From NCBI RefSeq assembly GCF_900186985.1, contig NZ_LT906447.1:558001-622000 (forward strand): a stretch of 64,000 nucleotides of DNA, in the 5' to 3' direction. A program made the position numbers and the translations under genes. Of the stretch, positions 9,357-17,689 are shown one piece after another. The notes beneath the pieces are model-generated. The model was not told the DNA's origin, ran no database searches, and saw only the letters and a list, made by a program, of their open reading frames with translations. How positions within the stretch are numbered: the first letter of the stretch is position 1; each line of letters opens with the position of its first letter. The stretch is from Staphylococcus piscifermentans (GTDB lineage: Bacteria; Bacillota; Bacilli; Staphylococcales; Staphylococcaceae).

Positions 9357-10238
9357 GTGACACTACAATACGGAATTATCGGCCCTGGAGCAGTCGGCAC
9401 CACCATTGCTTACGAACTCTTGCGCAGCCTAGACACAGACCAAGTTCATCTTTTTGGAAAGAAAGCCTGGAAAGTACCATACCGCCAAAGAGATACAGGA
9501 GAACAAAGTGAGCTGCAAACTCAAACATTGGCGCATTTCGACGATACATTAGATGTCTTGTTCATAGCGGTCAAAACGCATCAACTTGATCATGTGATAG
9601 AGCAAATGGCACATGTTATAGATGACGACACGCTTATTATTTTAGCTCAGAATGGGCACGGGCAACTAGAAAAAATCGATTATCCGCATGTCTATCAAGC
9701 TGTGGTTTACATCAGTGGGCAGAAGACAGAAGAAGGCGTAATTCATTTCAGAGACCGCATCTTGCAAGTGCAAGAAGATGAATTTACCAGCGAACTGGCG
9801 CAACACTTAGCTGATACGCGCTTAGAGTTGCAATTGAAAGATGATATTGAGGTTGAAATCTGGTACAAGCTGCTAGTGAATCTGGGAATTAATTCGGTTA
9901 CAGCTGTAGGAAGGCAGACCGCTGCGATTTTAAGAGTGCCAGAAATTCGTAATTTATGTCGCAACTTGTTAGAAGAAGGACAAAGGATAGCAGAGGCAGC
10001 AGGAATCGTTCTACCTGAAACTATCGTTGAAGATATCATGAAGATTTATGCCGGTTACCCAGATGAGATGGGTACAAGCATGTATTATGATATTATCAGC
10101 GGCGCGCCTTTAGAGGTTGATGCCATTCAAGGTTTTATGTATCGCAAGGGGCAAGAATTAGGGCTCTATACCCCTTATTTAGAAACGGTTTACAGTATTT
10201 TAGCTGCTGCTGAGAACGGCAAATTAAATTACAAGTAA
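9357..10238 (+). CDS. panE: 2-dehydropantoate 2-reductase PanE
   Basis: PanE reduces ketopantoate to pantoate with NADPH. The N-terminal Rossmann motif is GIIGPGAVGTTIAYEL, and the C-terminal ApbA_C domain contains the catalytic Lys region EIWYKLLVNLGINSVTA. The start is a GTG at 9357 with GAGGTGA six to seven bases upstream. An in-frame GTG at 9348 overlaps that site. The protein is 293 residues. It is transcribed away from panBCD from a shared intergenic region of about 70 bp that contains a TATAAT at 9319-9324. Confidence 0.93.
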   Translation: MTLQYGIIGPGAVGTTIAYELLRSLDTDQVHLFGKKAWKVPYRQRDTGEQSELQTQTLAHFDDTLDVLFIAVKTHQLDHVIEQMAHVIDDDTLIILAQNGHGQLEKIDYPHVYQAVVYISGQKTEEGVIHFRDRILQVQEDEFTSELAQHLADTRLELQLKDDIEVEIWYKLLVNLGINSVTAVGRQTAAILRVPEIRNLCRNLLEEGQRIAEAAGIVLPETIVEDIMKIYAGYPDEMGTSMYYDIISGAPLEVDAIQGFMYRKGQELGLYTPYLETVYSILAAAENGKLNYK

Positions 10239-10469
10239 AGTGAGATTTTTCTCGCAATTCTTCCGCTGATTCTGTATAATAATATTAATTAAACTTGATT
10301 GTAAAAGATAAAATAATTGTGAGAATTCGAGGATGATGAAAGGTGGTTAATAACCTATGAACAAGCTAGAGCGTAACTTTATTTTAAAATTGAATATCAA
10401 TTGCGTGATGCCTTCATAGTGAATTAACATAGGCACTTCACACAACATCTTAAGAAAGAAGGAAACAAC
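10239..10469. other. Intergenic region with no recognisable gene
   Basis: 231 AT-rich bases hold TATAATAATATTAATTAA near 10276 (a possible promoter for the next gene) and a small palindrome GGTTAATAACC. No reading frame has a ribosome site. Confidence 0.4.
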
Positions 10470-11012
10470 ATGAGTGCACAACAAAATAATCATCAAAGCA
10501 GCACGCAAAATTCAGCAATTATCACCAGATTAGACCATTTAGAATTGAGAATGACACATTTAGAAGAAAATAAGGATACGAATTATCGTCTTTTGAGTGA
10601 AAGAATCGATAGTTTTCAAAAGGAAAATGAAAAAGATCACCAAATTCTCCATAAAAAAATTGATGATTTAAAAGAAGAGAATGATAAAGAACATCAACGT
10701 TTATACGTATTAATTAATGATTTTAAACTTGAAACTCGCTTACAGTTTGAAAGTATGGCGCAAACAATAGAAAGATTAGAAAAAAAGATGGACGGAAAAA
10801 TAGAGAAATTGGATTTCAAAATAGAGAAATTGGATAAAAAGATGGATTCAAAAATAGAAAGATTGGATTCCAAAATAGAGAAATTGGATTCAAAAATAGA
10901 CAATAAATTTGATGAATTAAAGAAAGACTTAAAATGGGGATTAGGTATATTTGCTACTATAGTGACTGCTACAATAGCTATTATTAATGTATGCCAACAT
11001 TTCTTAATGTAA
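10470..11012 (+). CDS. Tail-anchored coiled-coil protein
   Basis: The 180-residue protein is almost entirely coiled coil (about 20-155) with one transmembrane helix at the C-terminus (about 158-178). Residues 110-147 are near-perfect heptads of the type KIEKLDx/KIERLDS, and the DNA shows matching 21-bp repeats. The N-terminal 18 residues are polar and Gln/Asn/Ser rich. There is no signal peptide, so the protein is probably cytoplasmic and tail-anchored. Similar t-SNARE-like or phage-like 'hemolysin XhlA' proteins have this layout, but it is longer than XhlA. AAGGAA lies 6 bases before the ATG. I do not assign a function. Confidence 0.75.
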   Translation: MSAQQNNHQSSTQNSAIITRLDHLELRMTHLEENKDTNYRLLSERIDSFQKENEKDHQILHKKIDDLKEENDKEHQRLYVLINDFKLETRLQFESMAQTIERLEKKMDGKIEKLDFKIEKLDKKMDSKIERLDSKIEKLDSKIDNKFDELKKDLKWGLGIFATIVTATIAIINVCQHFLM

Positions 11013-11190
11013 AAAGCAAACACAGGCAATTGCAGGTGAAGGAATAACGATTTAAATAAAAAAATGTAATTAATACAAGCAGGGGTTGGGCGTTATGGAA
11101 TGTCTCAACTCCTGTTTGCATGTGGTCAGTTAAAATTTTTTGTAAATTTACGATTAGACAATAGGAATTGATGGATAAATTACAATTCAA

Positions 11191-11405
11191 GGCGAAAGTG
11201 TTAAGGCTCGCATCGGCCGCCTATACAGTTTAGGGCGAAAGTGTTAAGGCACGCGCCTGCCGCCTATACAGTTTAGGGCGAAAGTGTTAAGGCTCGGGTC
11301 GGCCGCCTATACAGTTTAGGGCGAAAGTGTCGAGGCTCGCATCAGCCACCTATACAGTTTAGGGCGAAAGTGTTAAGGCACGCGCCTGCCGCCTATACAG
11401 TTTAG
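11191..11405. repeat. Five tandem 43-bp imperfect palindromes
   Basis: Units start at 11191, 11234, 11277, 11320 and 11363. Each begins GGCGAAAGTGTTAAGGC, has a variable GC-rich centre, and ends GCCTATACAGTTTA. AAAGTGTTAAGGC and GCCTATACAGTTT pair as imperfect arms, so each unit can fold. Two centre types alternate: CTCGCATCGG and CACGCGCCTG. Solitary relatives lie at 1186-1230, 34503-34545 and 59903-59945. Confidence 0.9.
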
Positions 11406-11514
11406 GTGTTCAACTCTGCTTTTTATTAAAATTTCAAGGTTTGCTTTCAAATAGTCTAGCTGAAATATATGTTAAAATACGAGTATATACACATTACGCA
11501 AAAGAGGTTAGAAT

Positions 11515-12672
11515 ATGACAGAGTATGTAGTGGCGAACGGCCGAGTCTATACAGAAGATAAAGTAGTGGATCAAGGTTACATCAGAGTTGCGGATGGAAA
11601 AATTGCGGAAGTCGGTGCAGGGGAATATACAGGCGACTTGCAAGTTATCGATGCTGAAGGAAAAAATATTTTGCCAGGTTTTATTGATATTCATATTCAT
11701 GGAGGTTACGGCGAGGATGCGATGGATGCTTCATTTGATGGCTTAAAGCATCTCTCTGAATCTTTATTATCTGAAGGAACAACATCTTACTTAGCAACTA
11801 CGATGACACAATCAGTTAAAAATATTGATCGTGCTTTAGAAAATATTGTTGAGTATATACAATTTCAGGATACGGAGAATGCGGCTGAAGTGGCAGGCGT
11901 ACATTTAGAAGGGCCCTTTATTTCAGAACATAAAGTTGGTGCTCAAAATCCTAAATATGTACAACGTCCTTCCGTAGAGGCTATCCAACATTTTCAAGGC
12001 ACAGCTCAAGGGAATATTAAAATAGTAACATTTGCGCCGGAAGTAGAAGGTGCGGAGGATACTCTAAAAGCACTGAGCGATTATATTATCTTTTCGATTG
12101 GTCATACAGTAGCCACGTACGATGAAGTGAATGAAGCGGTAGCGCACGGTGCGAAACACGCGACACATTTATATAATGCAGGCACACCATTTGAACATCG
12201 CGCGCCAGGTGTGTTTGGCGCAGTTTGGACCAATGACTATATTAATGCCGAAGCTATTGTGGATGGTGTCCATTCCCATCCTGCTGCAGTTAAAACAGCA
12301 TTTAAAATGAAAGGTAATCGACATTTCTACTTAATTACTGATGCCATGCGTGCCAAGGGAATGCCGGATGGTAATTATGATTTAGGCGGTCAAAATGTCA
12401 TCGTGAAAGGCTCAGAAGCACGTTTAGCATCAGGTGCACTTGCTGGCAGTATTTTAAAAATGAATGACGGAGTGCGTAATTTAATGGACTTTACAGGAGC
12501 TCCTTTAGAAGAGGTTTGGCGTACTACTAGTTTCAATCAAGCGATAGCTTTAGGTATTGATAATAAAAAAGGTAGTATTAAAGTGGGCAAAGATGCTGAT
12601 CTAGTAATTGTAGATGATAATATTCAAGTAAATACGACAATTAAAAATGGTATGGTTCATACATTTGAATAA
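11515..12672 (+). CDS. nagA: N-acetylglucosamine-6-phosphate deacetylase NagA
   Basis: NagA removes the acetyl group from GlcNAc-6-P in amino-sugar recycling and utilisation. The 385-residue amidohydrolase has the metal ligands HIHGGYG near residue 60, the EGPF motif with its Glu, GHTVATYDE and HATHLYNA in the middle, and the catalytic Asp in LITDAM. AGAGG lies 9 bases before the ATG. It is monocistronic here; nagB is not nearby. A strong terminator follows. Confidence 0.96.
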   Translation: MTEYVVANGRVYTEDKVVDQGYIRVADGKIAEVGAGEYTGDLQVIDAEGKNILPGFIDIHIHGGYGEDAMDASFDGLKHLSESLLSEGTTSYLATTMTQSVKNIDRALENIVEYIQFQDTENAAEVAGVHLEGPFISEHKVGAQNPKYVQRPSVEAIQHFQGTAQGNIKIVTFAPEVEGAEDTLKALSDYIIFSIGHTVATYDEVNEAVAHGAKHATHLYNAGTPFEHRAPGVFGAVWTNDYINAEAIVDGVHSHPAAVKTAFKMKGNRHFYLITDAMRAKGMPDGNYDLGGQNVIVKGSEARLASGALAGSILKMNDGVRNLMDFTGAPLEEVWRTTSFNQAIALGIDNKKGSIKVGKDADLVIVDDNIQVNTTIKNGMVHTFE

Positions 12673-12682
12673 GAAAATTTGA

Positions 12683-12724
12683 AGCGAGAGTGAGACGAAA
12701 TACTTTGTCCTACTCTCGCTTTTT
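12683..12724 (+). terminator. nagA terminator
   Basis: AGCGAGAGT and ACTCTCGCT arms are followed by TTTTTAT. Confidence 0.85.
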
Positions 12725-12980
12725 ATTATCTTGCCATGGCAAATAATACAATAATATTTAATTATGTTGTATAAAATAAATAATATAATCACGTTGAATT
12801 TATATCGCTTGTATCAATAATTCTCACAGTCCTAACATTAAATTAATATTTTCTTAAAACTTGGTTGCTACAATTCAAAGTGAAAGGGAGTCAACCACAT
12901 TTATGAAGCCTTTACCAGGGGTTCTTTTTTTCAGAGAGGGTAAGCACTTCCTTAAAAAATTCTATTTCGGAGGTAGGGCA
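12725..12980. other. AT-rich leader before the phosphatase gene
   Basis: No gene is seen. It contains several TTAA/TAACA-like words around 12830-12860 that could be regulatory (Pho-like), but the match is too loose to call. The frame open from 12861 lacks a ribosome site before 12970. Confidence 0.3.
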
Positions 12981-14798
12981 TTGAAGAATATCAAGATGAC
13001 TAAAATTGTAGCAGGGAGTATGGCAAGTTTAATGCTGTTATTAGCAACAGGGACAGCTAATAGTGCAGAAGCGGACGGTGGTGCTCAAGCGACATCACAG
13101 CAAACACAACAAGCGCAACAAGCAACGAATCAAGATGGCATTAAGTTAATGAAAGAAAAACCTGAAGTGGCACCGATTCCTAAAAAGAATTCACCTAATA
13201 GAATTATTACGAATTTCAACGGAAACCCGCAAAAAGAAATGGGATTCAACTGGTACACAACTGATAAAGCTGAACAGCCTCAAGTTTGGGTTTCAACTTC
13301 CAAGGATATGAAAGATGCTAAGACATTTGCAGCAGATGCAAAACAAGTGGATTCTCAATACATAGAAAGAGATAAATCGGGTCACTTTATCTTTGCGGAT
13401 GTAGAGAAGAATGATGACGGAGAACCTGTTAAAGGGAAAGATGGTAAAGAAAAAATTAATGGGTATTATACGGATGCAAATGTAAGTGGTCCTGAATGGA
13501 CAAGTGGTGACCAGCATGGTAAAGCTTCTTTGAAAAATGAAAAAGAATACGTGTACAAAGCTCAAGCAAAAGATTTAAAACCTAATACACACTATTACTA
13601 CAAAGTAGGAAGCAAGAATGGTCAGCAAAGCCAAGTTGGACAATTCAAAACAGGCGGCAGTGCAAAGGATCCATTCAAATTTGTACAATATACAGACACA
13701 CAAAATGCTTATTGGAATGAGCATGTAAGAAACGAAGCGCAATTTGGAGCAAATACAATCGCTGAAGCAATTAAAACAGCGGGCAATCCTGACTTTGCTT
13801 TGCATACAGGCGACTTTGTAGAAAACTCACAAACTGAAGATGAATGGAACGATATTTATGATCAATCTCGTCCATCATTCATGTCCTTGCCGATTGCAGC
13901 AGCAGCAGGTAACCATGATGAATATCCATTTAAGGAAGACGATAAAAAGTTATTAGACCGTTTCAATCGTCATGTCAATGTACCTAAAGCAAATAATGCA
14001 GTTAATGGCGGTTCTTATTATTCATTCGATTATAATAATGCACACATGGTAGTTGCGAACACAAATGATAATAAGAAAAGCAAAGATAATCCAGATGAAA
14101 AAGCAATCGGTAAAGAACAAATGAAATGGATTAAAAATGATATCAAACAAGCACGTAAAAATGGCTCTAAATGGGTAATCTTGAACTTGCACAAACCAAT
14201 GTATTCTAAGTCATACCACGCATTAACTGATGAAGACATTAAGAAAGTTCGTAAAGAATTAACGAAAGAAATTGATGATTTAGATGTAGATTTAGTGTTA
14301 CAAGGACATGACCATGTATTAGCACGAACAAAAGTATTGCAACATACATCCACAAAAAATAGTTTCGTCAATGCGAAGATTGAAGACGCCAAACAAGTGA
14401 CTGGTAAAGATGGTGTGAAATATTATGATAACCCGAAAGGTTCAGTATATGTATTGCCGAATACAGGCGGTACTAAAGCTTATGATGATATTTACAGCCG
14501 CTCATTAGACCATATTAAGAAAATTCAACCAGACTTGAAATGGTTAACAGAAAAACAACGTCAAGAATACAATAATTTATTTGCTGTAGGTGAACAGCCG
14601 CAGAAAACAGCAGCATTTAACGACAGTCATGAAAATAACCGTGATTCTTCAGACCAAAACTTCTCAGTATATGAAGTCAAAGGCAACAAATTGATTGTGA
14701 AAATCTATCAATTGCGTGGAGATATCAGTAAAGGTGAACCAAGATCAGTTAAATTGATTGACCAATTCGGAATTTCAAAAGACGATAATAAAAAATAA
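12981..14798 (+). CDS. Secreted purple-acid-type metallophosphoesterase
   Basis: The 605-residue precursor starts at a TTG (12981), with GGAGG seven bases upstream, then a short signal peptide (hydrophobic about 10-25, cut near NSA-EA). A Gln/Ala-rich linker precedes a fibronectin-like purple acid phosphatase N-domain (MGFNWYTT...) and a calcineurin-like catalytic domain. Metal-ligand motifs are YTDTQ, HTGDFVEN, AGNHDE, LNLHKPMYS and QGHDHV. The family hydrolyses phosphomonoesters or diesters outside the cell. The C-terminus has no LPXTG motif. A lipoprotein follows 85 bases later behind a weak hairpin, so the two may be co-transcribed. The substrate cannot be read from the sequence. Confidence 0.88.
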   Translation: MKNIKMTKIVAGSMASLMLLLATGTANSAEADGGAQATSQQTQQAQQATNQDGIKLMKEKPEVAPIPKKNSPNRIITNFNGNPQKEMGFNWYTTDKAEQPQVWVSTSKDMKDAKTFAADAKQVDSQYIERDKSGHFIFADVEKNDDGEPVKGKDGKEKINGYYTDANVSGPEWTSGDQHGKASLKNEKEYVYKAQAKDLKPNTHYYYKVGSKNGQQSQVGQFKTGGSAKDPFKFVQYTDTQNAYWNEHVRNEAQFGANTIAEAIKTAGNPDFALHTGDFVENSQTEDEWNDIYDQSRPSFMSLPIAAAAGNHDEYPFKEDDKKLLDRFNRHVNVPKANNAVNGGSYYSFDYNNAHMVVANTNDNKKSKDNPDEKAIGKEQMKWIKNDIKQARKNGSKWVILNLHKPMYSKSYHALTDEDIKKVRKELTKEIDDLDVDLVLQGHDHVLARTKVLQHTSTKNSFVNAKIEDAKQVTGKDGVKYYDNPKGSVYVLPNTGGTKAYDDIYSRSLDHIKKIQPDLKWLTEKQRQEYNNLFAVGEQPQKTAAFNDSHENNRDSSDQNFSVYEVKGNKLIVKIYQLRGDISKGEPRSVKLIDQFGISKDDNKK

Positions 14799-14817
14799 GG
14801 AAGAGGTTGCAATGAAG

Positions 14818-14862
14818 TTAAGGGAGAGGGACTGAGATAAATTAAGGTCCCGATCCCTTGAC
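14818..14862 (+). terminator. Weak hairpin between phosphatase and lipoprotein genes
   Basis: AAGGGAGAGGGAC pairs with GTCCCGATCCCTT, followed by only three T. It may terminate partially or protect the upstream mRNA. Confidence 0.4.
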
Positions 14863-14883
14863 TTTAATACATAGGAGGCAATA

Positions 14884-15591
14884 ATGATGAAGCGGTTTTT
14901 AACATATTCAGCAGCAATCGCAAGTTTAAGCTTGCTTTTAACAGGATGCAGCGGACAGCCTGAAAAGAAAACAAGTGATGCAAATGCGCAGACGACACAA
15001 CATGAATCTAAGCAAGCCTCAAATAATAATGACGAAACAGAAATAAAAATCGATAAAGCAAAGCTATCTGATAAAGAACATGAAAAGATGAAAAAAGAAG
15101 TGCTGGATTGGGCAGATAAATATGGTAAGCAACAAGGCTTAGCAGTTTCAAATCGTTATTTTGGAGCAGGAGAAATTTCGAGTGGGGATTGGTATGCAAT
15201 GACGCCTAAAGGTGAACTGCAAGTGAGTAATCAAGGATCGCCTGGCCCTAAAGCGTTTGACCGTCATAATTTGGTCGGAGTTGTGATGTATAAATCAAAA
15301 GATGGCACAACTGGATTGGATTCTAAAGCTAAAAACTTAACGAATATTGAAAGTTATCAAAATGTAGCGGATTTGAATCAACCTGTTACGAAATACTTAT
15401 TTGCCGATGACGGAAGGGTGTACGAGTATACTTTTCAACCTGAAGAAAAGGTTGAATTGTCTTCTGGCTTTGCACCTAAAGACCATAATGATAAAGATCC
15501 GAACTTAAAACCGGATCATCCATTTGAACTCAGTGATAACGCTTCTGCCAACCAAGAAATGCAACGACTTGTTAAAGAGTACGGCAATTAA
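14884..15591 (+). CDS. Putative lipoprotein
   Basis: The 235-residue precursor has a lipoprotein signal with lipobox LLTGC (Cys about 22), followed by a Gln/Asn/Lys-rich linker. The remaining domain (about 65-235) has no motif I can name. Family members are annotated as staphylococcal hypothetical lipoproteins. AGGAGG lies 6 bases before ATGATG, so either Met may serve. It faces out from the membrane next to a secreted phosphatase gene, hinting at a shared role that the sequence does not prove. Confidence 0.8.
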   Translation: MMKRFLTYSAAIASLSLLLTGCSGQPEKKTSDANAQTTQHESKQASNNNDETEIKIDKAKLSDKEHEKMKKEVLDWADKYGKQQGLAVSNRYFGAGEISSGDWYAMTPKGELQVSNQGSPGPKAFDRHNLVGVVMYKSKDGTTGLDSKAKNLTNIESYQNVADLNQPVTKYLFADDGRVYEYTFQPEEKVELSSGFAPKDHNDKDPNLKPDHPFELSDNASANQEMQRLVKEYGN

Positions 15592-15611
15592 TTTAAATAA
15601 ATGACGAAATA

Positions 15612-15646
15612 AAAACCCAAGTCCTTTGGAAGCGGACTTGGGTTTT
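15612..15646. terminator. Bidirectional terminator
   Basis: AAAACCCAAGTCC pairs perfectly with GGACTTGGGTTTT across a 9-base loop. It separates convergent genes. Confidence 0.9.
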
Positions 15647-15658
15647 ATCAATATCGTA

Positions 15659-16594
15659 TTATTTTTGGTTATATTTTAAATATGCTGCGATACCTTTCAT
15701 GATGTCGTATTCTGGACGGAAACCTAAATCTTTCAACGGAGACACATCTGAGTAAGAATGTTTGATATCTCCAGCCCGTGCATCTGTAAATGAATAAGGA
15801 ATTTCATAACCGAAATAATCTGAGAAGGCATTAAACACAGTAATTAAATCAGTCTGTTTTCCTGTTCCGGCGTTAAATACTTTGCCATTTGTAGAATCAT
15901 CTTCAATAACAATCCAAATCGCTTGCAATAAATCTTTGATATAAATGAAATCACGTGTTTGTTTTCCATCACCGAAGAAGGTGAAAGGAGCTTTATTCAA
16001 GAATTTTTGATTAATAATTGATAGGACGCCTGAATAATCCGATTCTGGATTTTGTCTTGGACCGTATACATTGAAGAAACGCAATGCGACAGTCGGCAAG
16101 CCATAGAGCGTATGATAAATTTTAGTATATTGTTCACCCGCAAATTTTTGCACAGCGTAAGGTGACAATGGATTAACATTTGAATCTTCTACCGACTTCG
16201 GCAAGTCTGGCAAATCTCCATAAATAGCTGCAGAAGACGCAAAGAAGAATTTTTTCAAATTAGTATTATGTTGACGAGTTGCTTCTAATAAATGAATTGT
16301 AGAATCGATATTGTCACCATTTGACTCGACGGGTTTTTCAACGGTTTCTACCACACTTACCATTGCAGCCAAGTGAAAGATATATTCGAATTGGTGTGTT
16401 TTAACTAAATCAGTTAGTAATTCATGATTTTGTACATTTTCTTGATAAAAATGTGCATCATCGATGAATGGGATGTTTTCTCTTTTTCCAGTAGATAAAT
16501 TATCTACGACAAATACTTCGTTGCCTTCATTGTGAAATCGCTCAGCTATATGTGAACCGATAAATCCTGAACCACCTGTAATTAATACTTTCAT
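15659..16594 (-). CDS. NAD-dependent sugar-nucleotide epimerase/dehydratase
   Basis: This is a 311-residue extended short-chain dehydrogenase. The NAD motif is ITGGSGFIGSHIAERF, and the catalytic YxxxK is in SPYAVQKFAGE with the preceding Ser in FFASSAAIYG. The RFFNVYGPRQNP segment is typical of UDP-glucose/UDP-GlcNAc 4-epimerases. It is probably a UDP-hexose 4-epimerase feeding cell-surface glycans. It is monocistronic with no glycosyltransferase beside it, so the exact sugar is unknown. Confidence 0.85.
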   Translation of the reverse strand: MKVLITGGSGFIGSHIAERFHNEGNEVFVVDNLSTGKRENIPFIDDAHFYQENVQNHELLTDLVKTHQFEYIFHLAAMVSVVETVEKPVESNGDNIDSTIHLLEATRQHNTNLKKFFFASSAAIYGDLPDLPKSVEDSNVNPLSPYAVQKFAGEQYTKIYHTLYGLPTVALRFFNVYGPRQNPESDYSGVLSIINQKFLNKAPFTFFGDGKQTRDFIYIKDLLQAIWIVIEDDSTNGKVFNAGTGKQTDLITVFNAFSDYFGYEIPYSFTDARAGDIKHSYSDVSPLKDLGFRPEYDIMKGIAAYLKYNQK

Positions 16595-16883
16595 TTGAAC
16601 AACCTTCCCTTGTAAATGATTATTTGAATAATATGTATATGAATAAATTTTAGCATTATAGTGATATTTATAAAAGCTATATGAAGCATATTTTGCTAAA
16701 GAGAATGTTAAGAAAGTAATAAAGTGAAATTTAAAAAAACAAGACTGCGGGAAGTCTTAAAAAGTAAAAAACAGTCGAAAATATGCTTGCTCGCGACGCG
16801 ACGTCATATAGTAATTTGAAATTGAGGTGGAAAGTGGTTCAATTAAAATAAGCGAATTTGAATATAAGTGAGGTGAAAAGAAA
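16595..16883. other. Intergenic region with a minus-strand hairpin
   Basis: The only structured element is the hairpin at 16732-16758. The rest is AT-rich, with a short GC-rich CTCGCGACGCGACGTC block near 16790. Promoters for both flanking genes must lie here. Confidence 0.35.
16732..16758 (-). terminator. Minus-strand intrinsic terminator upstream of the epimerase gene
   Basis: AAGACT-TCCCGC-AGTCTT followed by GTTTTTTT on the minus strand. It lies between genes, so it ends a short RNA or a leader that starts within 16760-16880. The loop contains UCCC. Confidence 0.55.
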
Positions 16884-17627
16884 ATGATTTATACCACAGG
16901 TGAGCTTGCTAAGATCTGCAATGTTTCTGTACGTACAGTGCAATATTATGATCAAAAAGGGTTATTGAAACCTGATAAAGTTGAGAATAAGCGGAGATAT
17001 TTCAGTGAAGCGGCTAAAATAAAATTAGAAATGATTAATGTTTTGAAAGAAATGGACTGTTCCTTAAAGGAAATCAAAACACTATTAGACGAAACAGATT
17101 CAATTAAAACTTTAAAATTCTTATTAAAGCAGAAAGAAGAAGAATTAGAAAAACAATTGGCTAAGCAGCAAGCAAAGCTTAAACAAATTCAAAATTTGAA
17201 CGATGTCATCAGTCAAAATAGTGAAGAACCGCTTTCTAATGTCCTCAAATTTGATGAGATATCAGAGGGGATGATTGAGATGAAACAACTCAGACGTAAT
17301 ATTATGATTTCAGCAGGTATTGTAGGTATTTTCCAATATGGCAGTATAGCAGCTTCAATACTAAATCATGATTGGAAACCAGTGGGTATTGCAGCACCTT
17401 TTTTAATTACTTATGCAGCAGGAGTGAGTTGGTACTATTATAAAAATGTGAGTTATGTTTGTCCGAATTGCCAGTACACTTTTAAACCTTCTTTCATGAA
17501 AGTAATGTTAGCAAATCATACCTTTAAAACACGTAAGTTTGAATGCCCGAATTGCGGTGAGACGCATTATTGTGTAGAACTATTGGACAAAGAAAAGTTA
17601 AATGCAATAAAGCAAGAGCAAGCATAA
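16884..17627 (+). CDS. MerR-family regulator with membrane segments and zinc ribbon
   Basis: The 247-residue protein starts with a MerR winged helix (YTTGELAKICNVSVRTVQYY, 1-70) and continues with a Lys/Gln-rich coiled coil (about 75-115). Two hydrophobic stretches follow (about 137-157 and 163-182), and the protein ends with two CPNC knuckles (CPNCQYTF and CPNCGETH), a zinc-ribbon signature. The N-terminal part should bind DNA, while the rest suggests membrane anchoring. Effector and targets are unknown. GAGGTG lies about 9 bases before the ATG. It is a single gene, convergent with the amidohydrolase. Confidence 0.85.
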   Translation: MIYTTGELAKICNVSVRTVQYYDQKGLLKPDKVENKRRYFSEAAKIKLEMINVLKEMDCSLKEIKTLLDETDSIKTLKFLLKQKEEELEKQLAKQQAKLKQIQNLNDVISQNSEEPLSNVLKFDEISEGMIEMKQLRRNIMISAGIVGIFQYGSIAASILNHDWKPVGIAAPFLITYAAGVSWYYYKNVSYVCPNCQYTFKPSFMKVMLANHTFKTRKFECPNCGETHYCVELLDKEKLNAIKQEQA

Positions 17628-17630
17628 TTT

Positions 17631-17686
17631 AAAGGCGGGGCGATGAAATAATCTTAACCCAAATCATTTCGTTATCCCGCCCTTTA
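17631..17686. repeat. Dispersed GGGACGAAAT-type hairpin acting as a bidirectional terminator
   Basis: AAAGGCGGGG and CCCGCCCTTT arms enclose complementary GATGAAATAAT/AAATCATTTCGTTAT. Copies or relatives lie at 18965, 41610, 45970, 60069 and 62425. Confidence 0.7.
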
Positions 17687-17689
17687 AAA

